Below are positions 7,763-16,536 of a stretch of DNA of 64,000 nucleotides, in pieces (the first letter of the stretch is position 1; each line of letters opens with the position of its first letter). Both the position numbers and the translations under genes were made by a program. The notes under the pieces were generated by a model. It worked only from the letters and a program-made list of their open reading frames with translations, searched no databases and had not been told where the DNA came from. Origin of the DNA: an uncultured bacterium (GTDB lineage Bacteria > Bacteroidota > Bacteroidia > Bacteroidales > Bacteroidaceae); NCBI GenBank assembly GCA_946188155.1, contig CAMHUC010000004.1, forward strand, positions 37,256-101,255, in the 5' to 3' direction.

Positions 7763-9831
7763 TACGCATACATCGCCACCAGATAGCGTCGCCCCTGACG
7801 ACCTTTGCCCCGCTCAAACCCGTTGCGATGCAGGTAACTGCCTAAGAGTGTGGCGTTTGCGCGACTCTTCGGATCCATCTTCAGCCTCGTCAGGATTTCT
7901 GTCGGACTCAGCAGCAGCACTTCGTCATCACCCTGAGGTTTTCGGAAGTGGTCCTCAAAGATGGCAATCACGTTGGGCACTTCATAGTAGTCGGCATTCC
8001 GCTCGACGATCTGCCGCTCACGCTCACCCGTGAAGGCATATTCCTCGCCGCTCTCTATCTCACTGATAATCTGGGCATAGAGTTGCGGGTAGTCGATGGC
8101 GCGGTCGCCCTGGGTATCGGTGTCTATCACGCCCGTCACCTCTACCACCATGTAGCGGCGCGAGCCCGACTCGTCCTTCAGCGGCACCAGCGAGTTGGTG
8201 GTGGCGCAGAAGGCGGCATAGCGCTGCTGCTGCTCGAACACGGTGGAGTACATCTTGCGCTCCTTCACGTCGGTGCGCTGGATGAGGTGCTTCAGGAAGG
8301 CCGTTTGCGCCTTAGATATCTGGTCGTACTCATCGATGTTGATCAGCAGGAATCGGCTCAGCGCCCTGAGGGCCTCCTTCTTGTTGGCGAAGTCGATGCG
8401 GTCGATGTAGAAGGGCATCAGCTCGCGGGGCAGGAGCATGCGCATGAAGGTCGACTTGCGGGTGCCCTGCCCGCCGACGAGCATGAGCACCATCTGTGCG
8501 CCGTACATCGCGTCGCGCCCCGAGCGCCACTGGCTCACCATCGAGCGCATCCACACCTTGAAGTTGTCGCGCCAGCCGGGAGTCTCGGTCCTCACGCGGT
8601 CGGCCAGCTCGCCCAGGCGGTCGCGGCCGTCCCACTGGGGCAACCGGTCGAGCCACTCGCGCACGGGGTCGTACTCGCTGATGCGCTCGGAGACGAGGAT
8701 GCGCTCCAGGTCCTGCGGCCACACCTTGATGCCCTCGCGGATGGCGGCGTTGTTGATGTCGTTCTTGATCTCAGGGGTCAGCGGGCGCCAGTCCAGCTGG
8801 TAGCGGTCCTTCTCCTGATAGTCGATGTCGCCCGTCACGCGGTTCCGGCGGAACATATAGCGCCGTTTCAGGAAGGCCTCCAGCAGCTGCTGGTGCATCA
8901 GGCTCCTGTCCAGCGGGCTGGCCGTGCCCAGGCGATGGCCCTGATAGGCATTCTCGAAGCAGGAGCGCACCAGCGTCTCCTTGTCGCCCCAGTCGCCCAG
9001 ATAGATGGTCATCTTCACGGCCAGTTCCTGGTCGATGCCGGCCTTCCGGCACTCGGCGGCCAGCAGCAGCAGGTGCTCGTCGGGCTGGCGATGGCGGTCG
9101 AAGGCCAGCTGGCGGCAGATGGCGTTGTAGTTCGTGATGTCCATCTCCCGGCGGGTGTAGCCTGGCAGCACCTCGGTGTCGAGTGCCGGCTCCGACTGGC
9201 GTCCGAGGACTCCGGCAGTGGCGTCCGTGAGCGGCTCTGTGGGCTGGCTCATCTCGATGGCCTTCGCAGCGGGGTTCAGCCAGGCCTGCGGGTCGTGGGA
9301 GATGCGGAATCCCTCGCTGCCGTCGTGCAGGACTTCCTCAGGACGGATGCCCGTGGACTGGAATACATACTCCGATGCCCGCTTGTAGGCATACTGCTGG
9401 AACAGAGCCACTTGCCGAGGCTCCTCGGGCAGCCCGCCGCCAGGCAGGCAGTATGGTATGAGCACCTTCAGTGACCGTCCGCTGCTGCCCACAAACGACA
9501 TCAGCGTCTGTTCCCACACGTTCACCATCCGCCGCAGCTGTTCAAGCCGCTCCAGCCCGTCGTCTACACGGAGCGACAGCAGCACCAGGCCCGTCGGGGC
9601 CCCCTTGTCGCTCTCGGCAGGCCGGATGCGGGGCAGGTCGGCCGCCGCCAGTGGCCCCGAGGCCAGGCCAAAGCCCGTCGAGACTGCGGCGTGGCCGCGC
9701 ACAGCCTCTACGCGTTGCGCATACTTGCCGCTGCGGGTCCAGTCGAGGATCTCGTTCAGCGTCACTCCCTTCTCTTTCCGCTCCCGGCGGTAGAGATACT
9801 CCATCATAAGTCTTGTATTGCCTGTCATCAT
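7762..9831 (-). CDS. VirE/VapE-like primase-helicase (BT4734-type)
   Basis: A protein of about 689 aa. The N-terminal half resembles the BT4734/VirE N-terminal domain. The C-terminal half is a VapE-type P-loop ATPase with Walker A 'GGQGTRKST' near residue 450 and Walker B 'LINIDEYD' near 498. Next come the sensor-like 'ATTNSLVPLKDESGSRRYMV' and a C-terminal winged-helix-like segment ('LLGSYLHRNGFERGKGRQGRR'). Such proteins occur in phage satellites and islands and repeatedly in Bacteroidales chromosomes, mostly with unknown roles. An upstream TTG (9852) is possible; the first ATG is preferred. Almost the whole gene lies between 80-bp inverted repeats. Confidence 0.85.
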   Translation of the reverse strand: MMTGNTRLMMEYLYRRERKEKGVTLNEILDWTRSGKYAQRVEAVRGHAAVSTGFGLASGPLAAADLPRIRPAESDKGAPTGLVLLSLRVDDGLERLEQLRRMVNVWEQTLMSFVGSSGRSLKVLIPYCLPGGGLPEEPRQVALFQQYAYKRASEYVFQSTGIRPEEVLHDGSEGFRISHDPQAWLNPAAKAIEMSQPTEPLTDATAGVLGRQSEPALDTEVLPGYTRREMDITNYNAICRQLAFDRHRQPDEHLLLLAAECRKAGIDQELAVKMTIYLGDWGDKETLVRSCFENAYQGHRLGTASPLDRSLMHQQLLEAFLKRRYMFRRNRVTGDIDYQEKDRYQLDWRPLTPEIKNDINNAAIREGIKVWPQDLERILVSERISEYDPVREWLDRLPQWDGRDRLGELADRVRTETPGWRDNFKVWMRSMVSQWRSGRDAMYGAQMVLMLVGGQGTRKSTFMRMLLPRELMPFYIDRIDFANKKEALRALSRFLLINIDEYDQISKAQTAFLKHLIQRTDVKERKMYSTVFEQQQRYAAFCATTNSLVPLKDESGSRRYMVVEVTGVIDTDTQGDRAIDYPQLYAQIISEIESGEEYAFTGERERQIVERNADYYEVPNVIAIFEDHFRKPQGDDEVLLLSPTEILTRLKMDPKSRANATLLGSYLHRNGFERGKGRQGRRYLVAMYA

Positions 9832-10028
9832 GCTTGTAGTAATACTATCCAATCTCTATGCTGCAAATACTATGCCACTTTCAGATGGCAGAAGTCACCT
9901 ATTGCCCCAATTTACTAGTAAATTCAGACATCAGGAGGCTTCTGACATCTCTCAGCACGCTCTTCATAGAAGCGGGAAGCCTTGCAGGAACTGACAGAAA
10001 GTCGCTGTCACCCGTCTGCCAACATGTC

Positions 10029-10109
10029 ACAACCTCGTTACAACCTCACAACCTCCAAAACAGGTTGCACGCCCTTTGCTGCAGGGCGATGTTACAACGT
10101 TACAACCTG
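10029..10109. repeat. Right 80-bp inverted repeat flanking the VapE-like gene
   Basis: Reverse complement of 7683-7762. It lies about 200 bp upstream of the VapE-like start codon. The 9853-10028 stretch between gene and repeat shows no clear gene. Confidence 0.9.
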
Positions 10110-10162
10110 TAAAGCAAAAAAAAGAATAAGCATAGCCGTCAACAGTATCGAACATAAAAGTG

Positions 10163-10194
10163 GATGCGTCACCAAAGGCGCATCTTCTTTTTTT
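10163..10194 (+). terminator. Orphan Rho-independent terminator
   Basis: GATGCG (10163-10168) pairs with CGCATC (10179-10184) and is followed by TTCTTTTTTT. It is oriented to stop plus-strand transcription, yet no plus-strand gene lies upstream. It may end a small RNA or insulate the downstream promoter. Confidence 0.55.
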
Positions 10195-10227
10195 GCTGTT
10201 TCAGGTTCTGGTTTCATGAATTTTGAC

Positions 10228-10235
10228 TACCTTTG
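10228..10235 (+). promoter_or_regulatory. -7 promoter element of the sodium:solute symporter gene
   Basis: TACCTTTG matches TAnnTTTG. Nine bases separate it from the ATG at 10245, predicting a leaderless or nearly leaderless transcript. The -33 element is weak. Confidence 0.65.
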
Positions 10236-10244
10236 CACCCTGTT

Positions 10245-11675
10245 ATGATGATACTTCTGACAGTATTGGCGTATTTCGCCATCCTCTTCGGCATCAGCCG
10301 CCTTACCAGCAGGCGAGCCGACAACAATACGTTCTACCGCGCCAACCGCCGCGCACCATGGTATATGGTGGCCTTCGGCATGGTGGGGGCCAGCATCTCG
10401 GGCGTGACGTTCGTCAGCGTGCCGGGCATGGTGCTGACGTCGCAGATGACCTATCTGCAGATGTGTCTGGGCTTCATCGTGGGCTATCTGGTGATAGCCT
10501 TCGTGCTGCTGCCGCTCTACTACCGGCTGAACCTGACCACCATCTACGGTTATCTGGGGCAGCGGTTGGGCGAACGCAGCTATCTGACGGGGGCCTCGTT
10601 CTTCCTGCTGTCGAAGATGACGGGGGCAGCCGTGAGGTTCTATGTCGTCTGCATCATCCTGCAGCAGTTCGTGTTCGAGCCCGCCGGCATACCGTTTATT
10701 GTTAATGTGGTGCTGATGGTGCTGCTCATCTGGCTCTACACGCGGCGTGGCGGCATCGGCACGCTGGTGTTCACCGACTCCTTCCAGACGCTCTGCCTGT
10801 TTACGGCCCTCATCCTGATTATCTTCGAGGTGATCAGCCAGCTGCGGTTCTCCCCAGGCGATGCCATCGACGCCATCGCTGCCAGCGGGATGAGCCGTGT
10901 GTTCGTGTTCGACGACTGTCTCTCGCCCCAGAACTTCTGGAAACAGTTCCTCAGCGGTGCCTTCATCGCCATCGTGATGACGGGGCTCGACCAGGACATG
11001 ATGCAGAAGAACCTGACCTGCAAGAGTCTCAAGGACGCACAGAAGGACATGTGTACTTACGGCGTGGCCTTTGTGCCGGCCAACCTGCTGTTCCTCTCGC
11101 TTGGCGTGCTGCTGGCCATGTACTTCGGCGATGAGACTGCCACGATGAAGGGCGACACGCTGCTGCCCGCCTTTGTAGAGCGCGGAGCGATTCTTCACTC
11201 TTCACTCTTCACTCTTCACTTGTTCATCATCGGCATCGTGGCAGCCTCGTTCTCCAGTGCCGACTCTGCGCTGACTTCGCTCACCACCAGCTTCTGTGTG
11301 GACATCCGCCGCAGGCCCGACGACGAGCGGCTGCGCAAGCGGACGCACGTCGCGATGTGCCTCTTCTTCGTGATGTTCATCCTGTTGTTCCGCGCCGTCA
11401 ACTCCACGTCGCTCATCGATGCCATCTACACGATAGCCAGCTATACCTACGGCCCGCTGCTGGGTCTCTTCACCTTCGGGCTGTGTACCCGCCACAGGCC
11501 CATCGACGCTTGCGTACCTTATATATGTATAGCCTCCCCCATCGTCTGCTACGCCCTCGATGCCGCCGCCCAATACCTCTGGGGCTATCGCTTCGGCTAC
11601 GAGCTGCTGATGCTCAACGGGCTGCTCACCTTCGGCGGCCTATGGCTGTGCAGCCGACATCGTGCTACTGTTTAG
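10245..11675 (+). CDS. Sodium:solute symporter (SSS family)
   Basis: An integral membrane symporter of about 476 aa with roughly thirteen hydrophobic helices. 'MVGASISGVTFVSVPGM' in the first helices, the 'TIYGYLGQRLG' loop and 'SLGVLLAMYFG' fit the SSS (LeuT-fold) family, which takes up sugars, amino acids, vitamins or sialic acid with Na+. The substrate is unknown. The ATG at 10245 was chosen because an upstream TTG overlaps the promoter. A heptamer repeat (11191-11221) is translated in frame as ILHSSLFTLH in a loop. The stop overlaps the convergent lipoprotein gene by 11 bp. Confidence 0.9.
   Translation: MMILLTVLAYFAILFGISRLTSRRADNNTFYRANRRAPWYMVAFGMVGASISGVTFVSVPGMVLTSQMTYLQMCLGFIVGYLVIAFVLLPLYYRLNLTTIYGYLGQRLGERSYLTGASFFLLSKMTGAAVRFYVVCIILQQFVFEPAGIPFIVNVVLMVLLIWLYTRRGGIGTLVFTDSFQTLCLFTALILIIFEVISQLRFSPGDAIDAIAASGMSRVFVFDDCLSPQNFWKQFLSGAFIAIVMTGLDQDMMQKNLTCKSLKDAQKDMCTYGVAFVPANLLFLSLGVLLAMYFGDETATMKGDTLLPAFVERGAILHSSLFTLHLFIIGIVAASFSSADSALTSLTTSFCVDIRRRPDDERLRKRTHVAMCLFFVMFILLFRAVNSTSLIDAIYTIASYTYGPLLGLFTFGLCTRHRPIDACVPYICIASPIVCYALDAAAQYLWGYRFGYELLMLNGLLTFGGLWLCSRHRATV
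11191..11221. repeat. In-frame CTTCACT heptamer repeat within the symporter gene
   Basis: Four-plus tandem TTCACTC heptamers lie inside the coding sequence and are read as AILHSSLFTLH. The same repeat occurs, in or between genes, at 19.4, 20.6, 22.6 and 42.5 kb. Confidence 0.85.
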
Positions 11676-12267
11676 GGCGGGGAGCATACTGTAGTCCGTT
11701 GCCAGGCAGATAGCGGAAGCGGTAGACGCCCGAACGGCCCTCCTCGTCGGTGAGTTCCTGGCCGTCGAGGAAGAAGTGGCGGTCGATGTCGGGGCTGCCG
11801 TCCGACTTCCAATTGAAGTTGTTGCTGTAGGCCAGTGTCACCTTGTGGCCGTCGGGCAGGCAGAGCGTCGCCTCGCGCCGGGCAATGTTTTGCGTCCCGT
11901 CGAACTCGCCGAAGTACAGCAGGTAGCCAGTAGGCATCATGGTGCTGGCATCCCTTACCTGCCCCAGCGTCAGGCCTAAGAATGTGGGCATGTAAGCTCT
12001 GGTCTGCGTCTGGCCTTGCCTCTTCTTCCAGGCTTCCTCCACTGTCAGCACAGGGTAGGTCTCACCTTCACTGTCGAGGGTGAGTGCCTTGAGCAGATTG
12101 TCCTGACGGGTGGAGTCGAGCAGGTCGTGCCCCTCGCTGTCGGTGACAAGGATGCGAAAGCCTATGGGTGCTATGTCCCATATCACGTCGTTGTTACTCT
12201 CCTTGTTGCAGCCGGCCAGCATACTGACGGCCAGCAGTGCCATGATGATTGTTTTCAGTTGTTTCAT
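11665..12267 (-). CDS. Lipoprotein of unknown function
   Basis: A 200-aa predicted lipoprotein: a basic start (MKQLKT), a hydrophobic core and the lipobox 'VSMLAGC' with Cys near residue 20. The mature part has 'GFRILVTDSEGHDLLD' and 'DRHFFLDGQELTDEEGRSG', suggesting a small beta-rich periplasmic or surface protein. I do not recognise the family. The in-frame ATG at 12297 is rejected because the signal peptide begins at 12267. It converges with the symporter and is divergent from the next lipoprotein. Confidence 0.75.
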   Translation of the reverse strand: MKQLKTIIMALLAVSMLAGCNKESNNDVIWDIAPIGFRILVTDSEGHDLLDSTRQDNLLKALTLDSEGETYPVLTVEEAWKKRQGQTQTRAYMPTFLGLTLGQVRDASTMMPTGYLLYFGEFDGTQNIARREATLCLPDGHKVTLAYSNNFNWKSDGSPDIDRHFFLDGQELTDEEGRSGVYRFRYLPGNGLQYAPRPKQ

Positions 12268-12434
12268 TGCGTTTCTGTTTTTATACGTTTCTGTCATTAG
12301 AACGCAGAAATCCGCAAACCTTGCACGCTGGGCAGGAGAAATTAACGGATATTAACTTCTGGACGCAAAAAATATGGCGCGGCGATGCAAGATTCCTGGA
12401 TTTTGCCGTTATAACAAGAAAAGGAACAAAGGAA

Positions 12435-13025
12435 ATGAAGAAGATAATCACAATGTTAATATGCACGGCCATGCTGACGGGCTGCACCAAGGGTGAGGAT
12501 GGCGATAGTGGCATGTCGAATGTAAACGCACCATCCGACATGCCGTATAACGGAGCGTTTGAAATTAACTGGACGGTGGACGGCCAGGCAGTGGGGACAT
12601 CGACATTAGAGGTGATGTACACGGCCAACATCCTCTCGCTGCCTCACGACTGGCTGCACCAGCAGCTCTTCCCAGGCCAGCAGGTGACGCTGCTCAGCGA
12701 TGACATTGCCTGGATATGGGCCCTGCACCTCAGCCCGACGGGCTATTCCGACGACAACAACTATTTCGCCATCGAGAACACACACTACGAACAGTTCGTC
12801 AGCGTGGGCGGACAGCGGCTCACCTACGACGTGTGCTTCTCACAGCGGCGCTCTACAGCCATCTGCAACAGGGTGACTGGCTTTTGGACGGGCGTGGCAC
12901 CTATCGACAGCATCGTCATCAGGGACGAAGACAACAGGGTTGACCATCGGCCCGTCGTGGTGAGCGTGAAACGCTACAGCCCGGCAGTGGTACTCGCTTT
13001 TAACACGACCAAGCGAACCAGATAG
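12435..13025 (+). CDS. Lipoprotein of unknown function
   Basis: A 196-aa predicted lipoprotein with 'MKKIITMLICTAMLTGC' as signal peptide and lipobox. The mature region ('NGAFEINWTVDGQAVGTSTL', 'VSVGGQRLTYDVCFSQRRST') looks beta-rich and matches no family I know. It lies four bases before the sigma factor gene, so it may be co-transcribed with or controlled by that regulator. The first ATG followed by a good signal peptide was chosen over an upstream in-frame codon. Confidence 0.7.
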   Translation: MKKIITMLICTAMLTGCTKGEDGDSGMSNVNAPSDMPYNGAFEINWTVDGQAVGTSTLEVMYTANILSLPHDWLHQQLFPGQQVTLLSDDIAWIWALHLSPTGYSDDNNYFAIENTHYEQFVSVGGQRLTYDVCFSQRRSTAICNRVTGFWTGVAPIDSIVIRDEDNRVDHRPVVVSVKRYSPAVVLAFNTTKRTR

Positions 13026-13029
13026 GCTC

Positions 13030-13575
13030 ATGGAGACAGAGCAGCATCTGCTGGAAGCCATCCGCAGTGGCGACCGTCAGGCCATGCGCCGGCTCTACGA
13101 ACGCTACGTGGGATATGCCATGGCCATCGCGCTGAGGTATATCCCGGATCGCGACGAGGCAGAGGACGTGGTGCAGGACAGCTTCGTCAGGATTCTGACC
13201 ACCATCGCGCAGTTCAGCCACCAGGGCGAGGGCTCGCTGTCGGCATGGGTGTCGAGAATCGTGGCCAACCAGGCCGTCGACCACCTGAGGCGCCGAGAGC
13301 GGTTGAGCTTCGTCAGCGACCTGCCCGACGACATCGCCGACGACGAGGAACCCGACATCGGCGACCTGCCGCCCGACGTGCTCACCAGGATGATCAGCCG
13401 ACTGCCCTCAGGCTACAGGATGGTGCTCAACCTCTACGTCTTTGAGCACTGCCCCCACCAGGAGATAGCGCGGCAACTGGGCATCAAGGAGAGCACATCG
13501 GCCTCGCAACTGCTAAGAGCCAGGAAGATGCTGGCAAGGATGATGAAAGAATACTTAAAACAACAAGGAATATGA
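13030..13575 (+). CDS. ECF-type RNA polymerase sigma factor
   Basis: A 181-aa sigma-70 family protein with region 2 (about residues 8-78, 'RLYERYVGYAMAIALRYIPD', 'AEDVVQDSFVRIL') and region 4 (about residues 125-178, 'LPSGYRMVLNLYVFEHCPHQ', 'EIARQLGIKESTSASQLLRA'). This is the standard ECF layout for promoter recognition. It overlaps the next gene by 4 bp (ATGA), the usual coupling of an ECF sigma factor to its regulator. Confidence 0.95.
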   Translation: METEQHLLEAIRSGDRQAMRRLYERYVGYAMAIALRYIPDRDEAEDVVQDSFVRILTTIAQFSHQGEGSLSAWVSRIVANQAVDHLRRRERLSFVSDLPDDIADDEEPDIGDLPPDVLTRMISRLPSGYRMVLNLYVFEHCPHQEIARQLGIKESTSASQLLRARKMLARMMKEYLKQQGI

Positions 13576-14822
13576 AACAGGAAGACTGGGCACGACAACT
13601 GGAACACCGACTGGCCGACCACCAGGAGGCACCCTCCCATGACCTGTGGACGGACATCGAGGCCAGGATGGCCGAAGGCAGCGGGAAGGCGGCGCGCCTG
13701 GCGACACTGCGCCGATGGAGCGCCGTGGCGGCGGCCGTGCTGCTCGCTTTCGGGGGCGCATACCTGTGGTGGCAGCAACGGGAGCCGGATGCTGTGGCTG
13801 ACGGCAGAGTGCAGACTGGCAAGGCAATAGCTGGAGCCGTTGAGAATACATCTGACGCACCAGTGGCAGAACCGAACGAAAGGATATCTGGCGGACCAGT
13901 GGCTGAAGCCGTCAGCCATACAGCGATGCCCTTGACATACAGCAACGAGGCAGCCCCTCATGTAAAGCATGCCGCACAGCAGGGGCAGACGGCATACGAG
14001 GACCCCAAGGCTGCAGGAAAGGAACCCGCATCAGCCCCTCCTGCAGAAGGAGAACCAGTCTCCCCAGCCACGGAACCCCGGCAGGCAACAACCATCACGG
14101 CCACATCACAGCACAAAGAGGTGCATTCCGCCACCATCGCAACGCCGCATCAGCGAAGCATCGCCCTCAGCCTCTACGCCAGCAACGGCCTCACCCGTTA
14201 CAACGACCGCAGCCCCGTGATGATGAGTCCGCTGATGGCGGCTCAGTTCGACTACGGTCACCAGTCTGGCAGCAGTGCGGCACGGGCCAGGTCGGCCATC
14301 TATCTGGCCGACGTCGAGGAACGGCAACAGCACAGCCAGCCCGTCTCTTTCGGTCTCACAGCCAGTTATCCGCTCGGCCGCCGCTTCGCGCTGTCGGCGG
14401 GAGTAGCCTACACCCGCCTTAGTTCCACCTTCACCTCCATCGTACACGGCAGCGAGATAGACCGCCGGCAGACACTCCACTATCTCGGCATACCCCTCAC
14501 GCTGCGCTGGGACGCCTGGCGCTACCACGGACTGAAGGTCTATCTCGCCGCCGGAGCCCAGGCCGACTGGAACATCAAGGCCAGGAGCGAGATACAGGGT
14601 GCGGTGCTCTCGATGGACAAGGACGGCATGCAGTGGTCTGTTGGCGGCAGCCTCGGCGTGCAGTACGACGTGCTGCCCCAACTGGGCATCTACGCTGAAC
14701 CCGGCCTTCGCCACTACTTCGACAACGGCAGCCCTGTGCGCAACTACTACAAGGACCACCCCACCAACTTCAGCCTGCAGATAGGCCTGCGCCTGAACCT
14801 GGGCTCCGGCCGGACGGAGTGA
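13572..14822 (+). CDS. Sigma-regulator-like protein fused to an outer-membrane beta-barrel
   Basis: A 416-aa protein starting within the sigma factor stop codon. Residues 1-48 are cytoplasmic and charged ('HRLADHQEAPSHDLWTDIEA', like anti-sigma N-termini). One membrane helix follows ('AVAAAVLLAFGGAYLWW', about 50-67), then a Pro/Ala/Glu-rich linker (about 70-190). The C-terminal part (about 195-416) resembles an eight-stranded outer-membrane barrel ('FGLTASYPLGRRFALSAGVA', 'FSLQIGLRLNLG' at the end). This could connect envelope state to sigma activity, which is an inference. Confidence 0.75.
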   Translation: MKQEDWARQLEHRLADHQEAPSHDLWTDIEARMAEGSGKAARLATLRRWSAVAAAVLLAFGGAYLWWQQREPDAVADGRVQTGKAIAGAVENTSDAPVAEPNERISGGPVAEAVSHTAMPLTYSNEAAPHVKHAAQQGQTAYEDPKAAGKEPASAPPAEGEPVSPATEPRQATTITATSQHKEVHSATIATPHQRSIALSLYASNGLTRYNDRSPVMMSPLMAAQFDYGHQSGSSAARARSAIYLADVEERQQHSQPVSFGLTASYPLGRRFALSAGVAYTRLSSTFTSIVHGSEIDRRQTLHYLGIPLTLRWDAWRYHGLKVYLAAGAQADWNIKARSEIQGAVLSMDKDGMQWSVGGSLGVQYDVLPQLGIYAEPGLRHYFDNGSPVRNYYKDHPTNFSLQIGLRLNLGSGRTE

Positions 14823-14878
14823 ACTACAATCGTGACACGCGGAATTGTTAAAGGTGCTTAAATATTAGGCTCCTTTCA

Positions 14879-14908
14879 TTGTCAATCCAGAAATAGTTCA
14901 TATCTTTG
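14879..14908 (+). promoter_or_regulatory. Promoter of the SPFH gene
   Basis: TATCTTTG (14901-14908) is a -7 element, with TTGT 18 bp upstream. A GATATC...GATATC inverted repeat (14910-14926) lies directly after it at the expected transcript start and could be an operator or hairpin. Confidence 0.6.
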
Positions 14909-14945
14909 CGATATCAAATTGATATCACTTTAAACATTAATCGTT

Positions 14946-15911
14946 ATGGAGAATAAGGAGTATTCATTCAAGGGAACAGTGTTGAACGGCTTTCTGATGT
15001 TGTTTGTCAACTTCGCCGTTCTGGTATTGTCAATCGTAGGCATCGTCTATGCCATCATCCAGCTCGACGGCAGCGACGGGGCCCAGGGCGGCTGGCTGCT
15101 CGGCGGCAGCATCCTGCTGCTGATAGCTAATGTAATAATGTGGTGTGGACTGAACCAGTTGGAGCCCAACGAGGCCAAGGTGATGAACTGGTTCGGCAAG
15201 TATGCCGGCACGTACACCGAGACGGGCTTTTTCTGGATCAATCCCTTCTACGGCACGAAGAAGGTGTCGCTGCGCGCACGTAACCTCGATGCCGAGCCTA
15301 TCAAGGTGAACGACAAGACGGGCAACCCCGTGATGATAGGCCTCGTGCTGGTGTGGAAACTGAAGGATACCTATAAGGCCCTCTTCGAGGTGGACACCCA
15401 GACGATGGCTGCCAATCCCAACACCGTGGGCAGCGACACCAAGGGGCTGATGAACGCCTTGGAGAACTTCGTCCGTGTACAGAGCGACGCTGCCCTGCGC
15501 CAAGTGGCCGGGCAGTATGCCTACGACGATGAGGACAACAGCGGCGACGAACTGACGCTGCGCTCGAGTGCCGACGAGATTAACCAGCAGCTGGAGGAGA
15601 AACTCGACGAACGACTGGCACTGGCAGGCATCGAGGTGGTGGAGGCCCGCATCAACTACCTGGCCTACGCTCCGGAGATTGCGGCCGTGATGCTGCGCCG
15701 TCAGCAGGCTACAGCCATCATCACGGCCCGCGAGAAGATCGTGGAGGGGGCCGTATCGATGGTGAAGATGGCACTCGACAAACTCTCTGACGAGAACATC
15801 GTGGAACTCGACGACGACAAGAAGGCTGCCATGGTATCGAACCTGCTCGTGGTGCTCTGCGGCGACGACTCCGCACAGCCCGTGGTGAATACCGGGACAC
15901 TGAACCACTGA
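14946..15911 (+). CDS. SPFH-domain membrane protein
   Basis: A 321-aa protein with two N-terminal membrane helices (about residues 12-38 and 50-66) followed by an SPFH/band-7 domain ('LEPNEAKVMNWFGKYAGTYT', 'GFFWINPFYGTKKVSLRARN') and a helical C-terminus. SPFH proteins form membrane-bound oligomeric scaffolds tied to proteases or transporters. Its probable operon partners (Arc-like regulator, two membrane proteins, a hydrolase) resume at 16697, after a repeat-flanked insertion. Confidence 0.9.
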   Translation: MENKEYSFKGTVLNGFLMLFVNFAVLVLSIVGIVYAIIQLDGSDGAQGGWLLGGSILLLIANVIMWCGLNQLEPNEAKVMNWFGKYAGTYTETGFFWINPFYGTKKVSLRARNLDAEPIKVNDKTGNPVMIGLVLVWKLKDTYKALFEVDTQTMAANPNTVGSDTKGLMNALENFVRVQSDAALRQVAGQYAYDDEDNSGDELTLRSSADEINQQLEEKLDERLALAGIEVVEARINYLAYAPEIAAVMLRRQQATAIITAREKIVEGAVSMVKMALDKLSDENIVELDDDKKAAMVSNLLVVLCGDDSAQPVVNTGTLNH

Positions 15912-15934
15912 TAAGACGAAAGAACGAGAGCCTT

Positions 15935-16145
15935 AGACGAATGTACGAATAAACGTTTTTACGGAAGATGTAGTTTTAGACGAATGTACGAATAAACGTT
16001 TTTTCGGAAGATGTAGTTTTAGACGAATGTACGAATAAACGTTTTTCGGAAGATGTAGTTTTAGACGAATGTACGAATAAACGTTTTTACGGAAGATGTA
16101 GTTTTAGACGAATGTACGAATAGACGATTTTACGGATAATATAGA
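15935..16145. repeat. 43-bp tandem repeat array, left flank of the GxxExxY gene
   Basis: Units begin at 15935, 15978, 16021, 16063 and 16106, a period of 42-43 bp. Each unit starts AGACGAATGTACGAATAAAC and ends in GGAAGATGTAG; the last is partial. The units are nearly identical and abut without spacers, so this is not a CRISPR array. The shared motif reappears in reverse orientation after the gene. Confidence 0.93.
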
Positions 16146-16155
16146 CAGCACGAAT

Positions 16156-16536
16156 ATGGAGAACAAGGAGTTGATAGACTTGATTGCTGAGTGTGCAAAG
16201 AATGTACGAAAACAATTGGCAGCCGGCTACGAAGAGAAGATATATAAGAATGCGATGTATATCGAGATGAAGAAGAATGGTATCCTGGTGGAAACGGAAG
16301 TACCCTTTAAGGTCTACTATGATGGCGTCATTGTTGGTGAATACCGTGCAGACCTGGTTGCCGACCATAAGGTCATCGTTGAATTGAAGGCTGTCAATGC
16401 CCTTGTTAAATACCATTCCGTGCAACTTGTCAACTATCTGACCGCCACAGGTCTCGATGATGGAATCCTCATCAACTTCGGAGCAGAGAGACTGGAGATT
16501 ATCCCCAAGACTCGCCTCTACTATAAGCGTCTATAG
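16156..16536 (+). CDS. GxxExxY family protein (PD-(D/E)XK-like)
   Basis: A 126-aa protein of the GxxExxY family: the name-giving motif is 'GYEEKIY' near residue 24. The nuclease-like core follows with 'VGEYRADLVADHKVIVELKA', where the Asp and the Glu-x-Lys fit a PD-(D/E)XK fold. Members are abundant and scattered in Bacteroidetes genomes and have no established function. Here the gene is enclosed by inverted tandem-repeat arrays and appears inserted between the SPFH gene and its Arc-like neighbour, which suggests it travels with the repeats. Confidence 0.88.
   Translation: MENKELIDLIAECAKNVRKQLAAGYEEKIYKNAMYIEMKKNGILVETEVPFKVYYDGVIVGEYRADLVADHKVIVELKAVNALVKYHSVQLVNYLTATGLDDGILINFGAERLEIIPKTRLYYKRL

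Noticed and set aside
7948..9474. 508-codon open frame on the plus strand
   Set aside because: Antisense to the VapE-like gene, with low-complexity Leu/Val/Gly/His composition and no recognisable motif.
7270..10109. Prophage or phage satellite based on VapE
   Set aside because: No integrase, capsid, terminase or attachment sites are present; only one gene lies inside the inverted repeats.
15935..16145. CRISPR array
   Set aside because: The 43-bp units abut directly and are almost identical throughout; there are no unique spacers and no cas genes.
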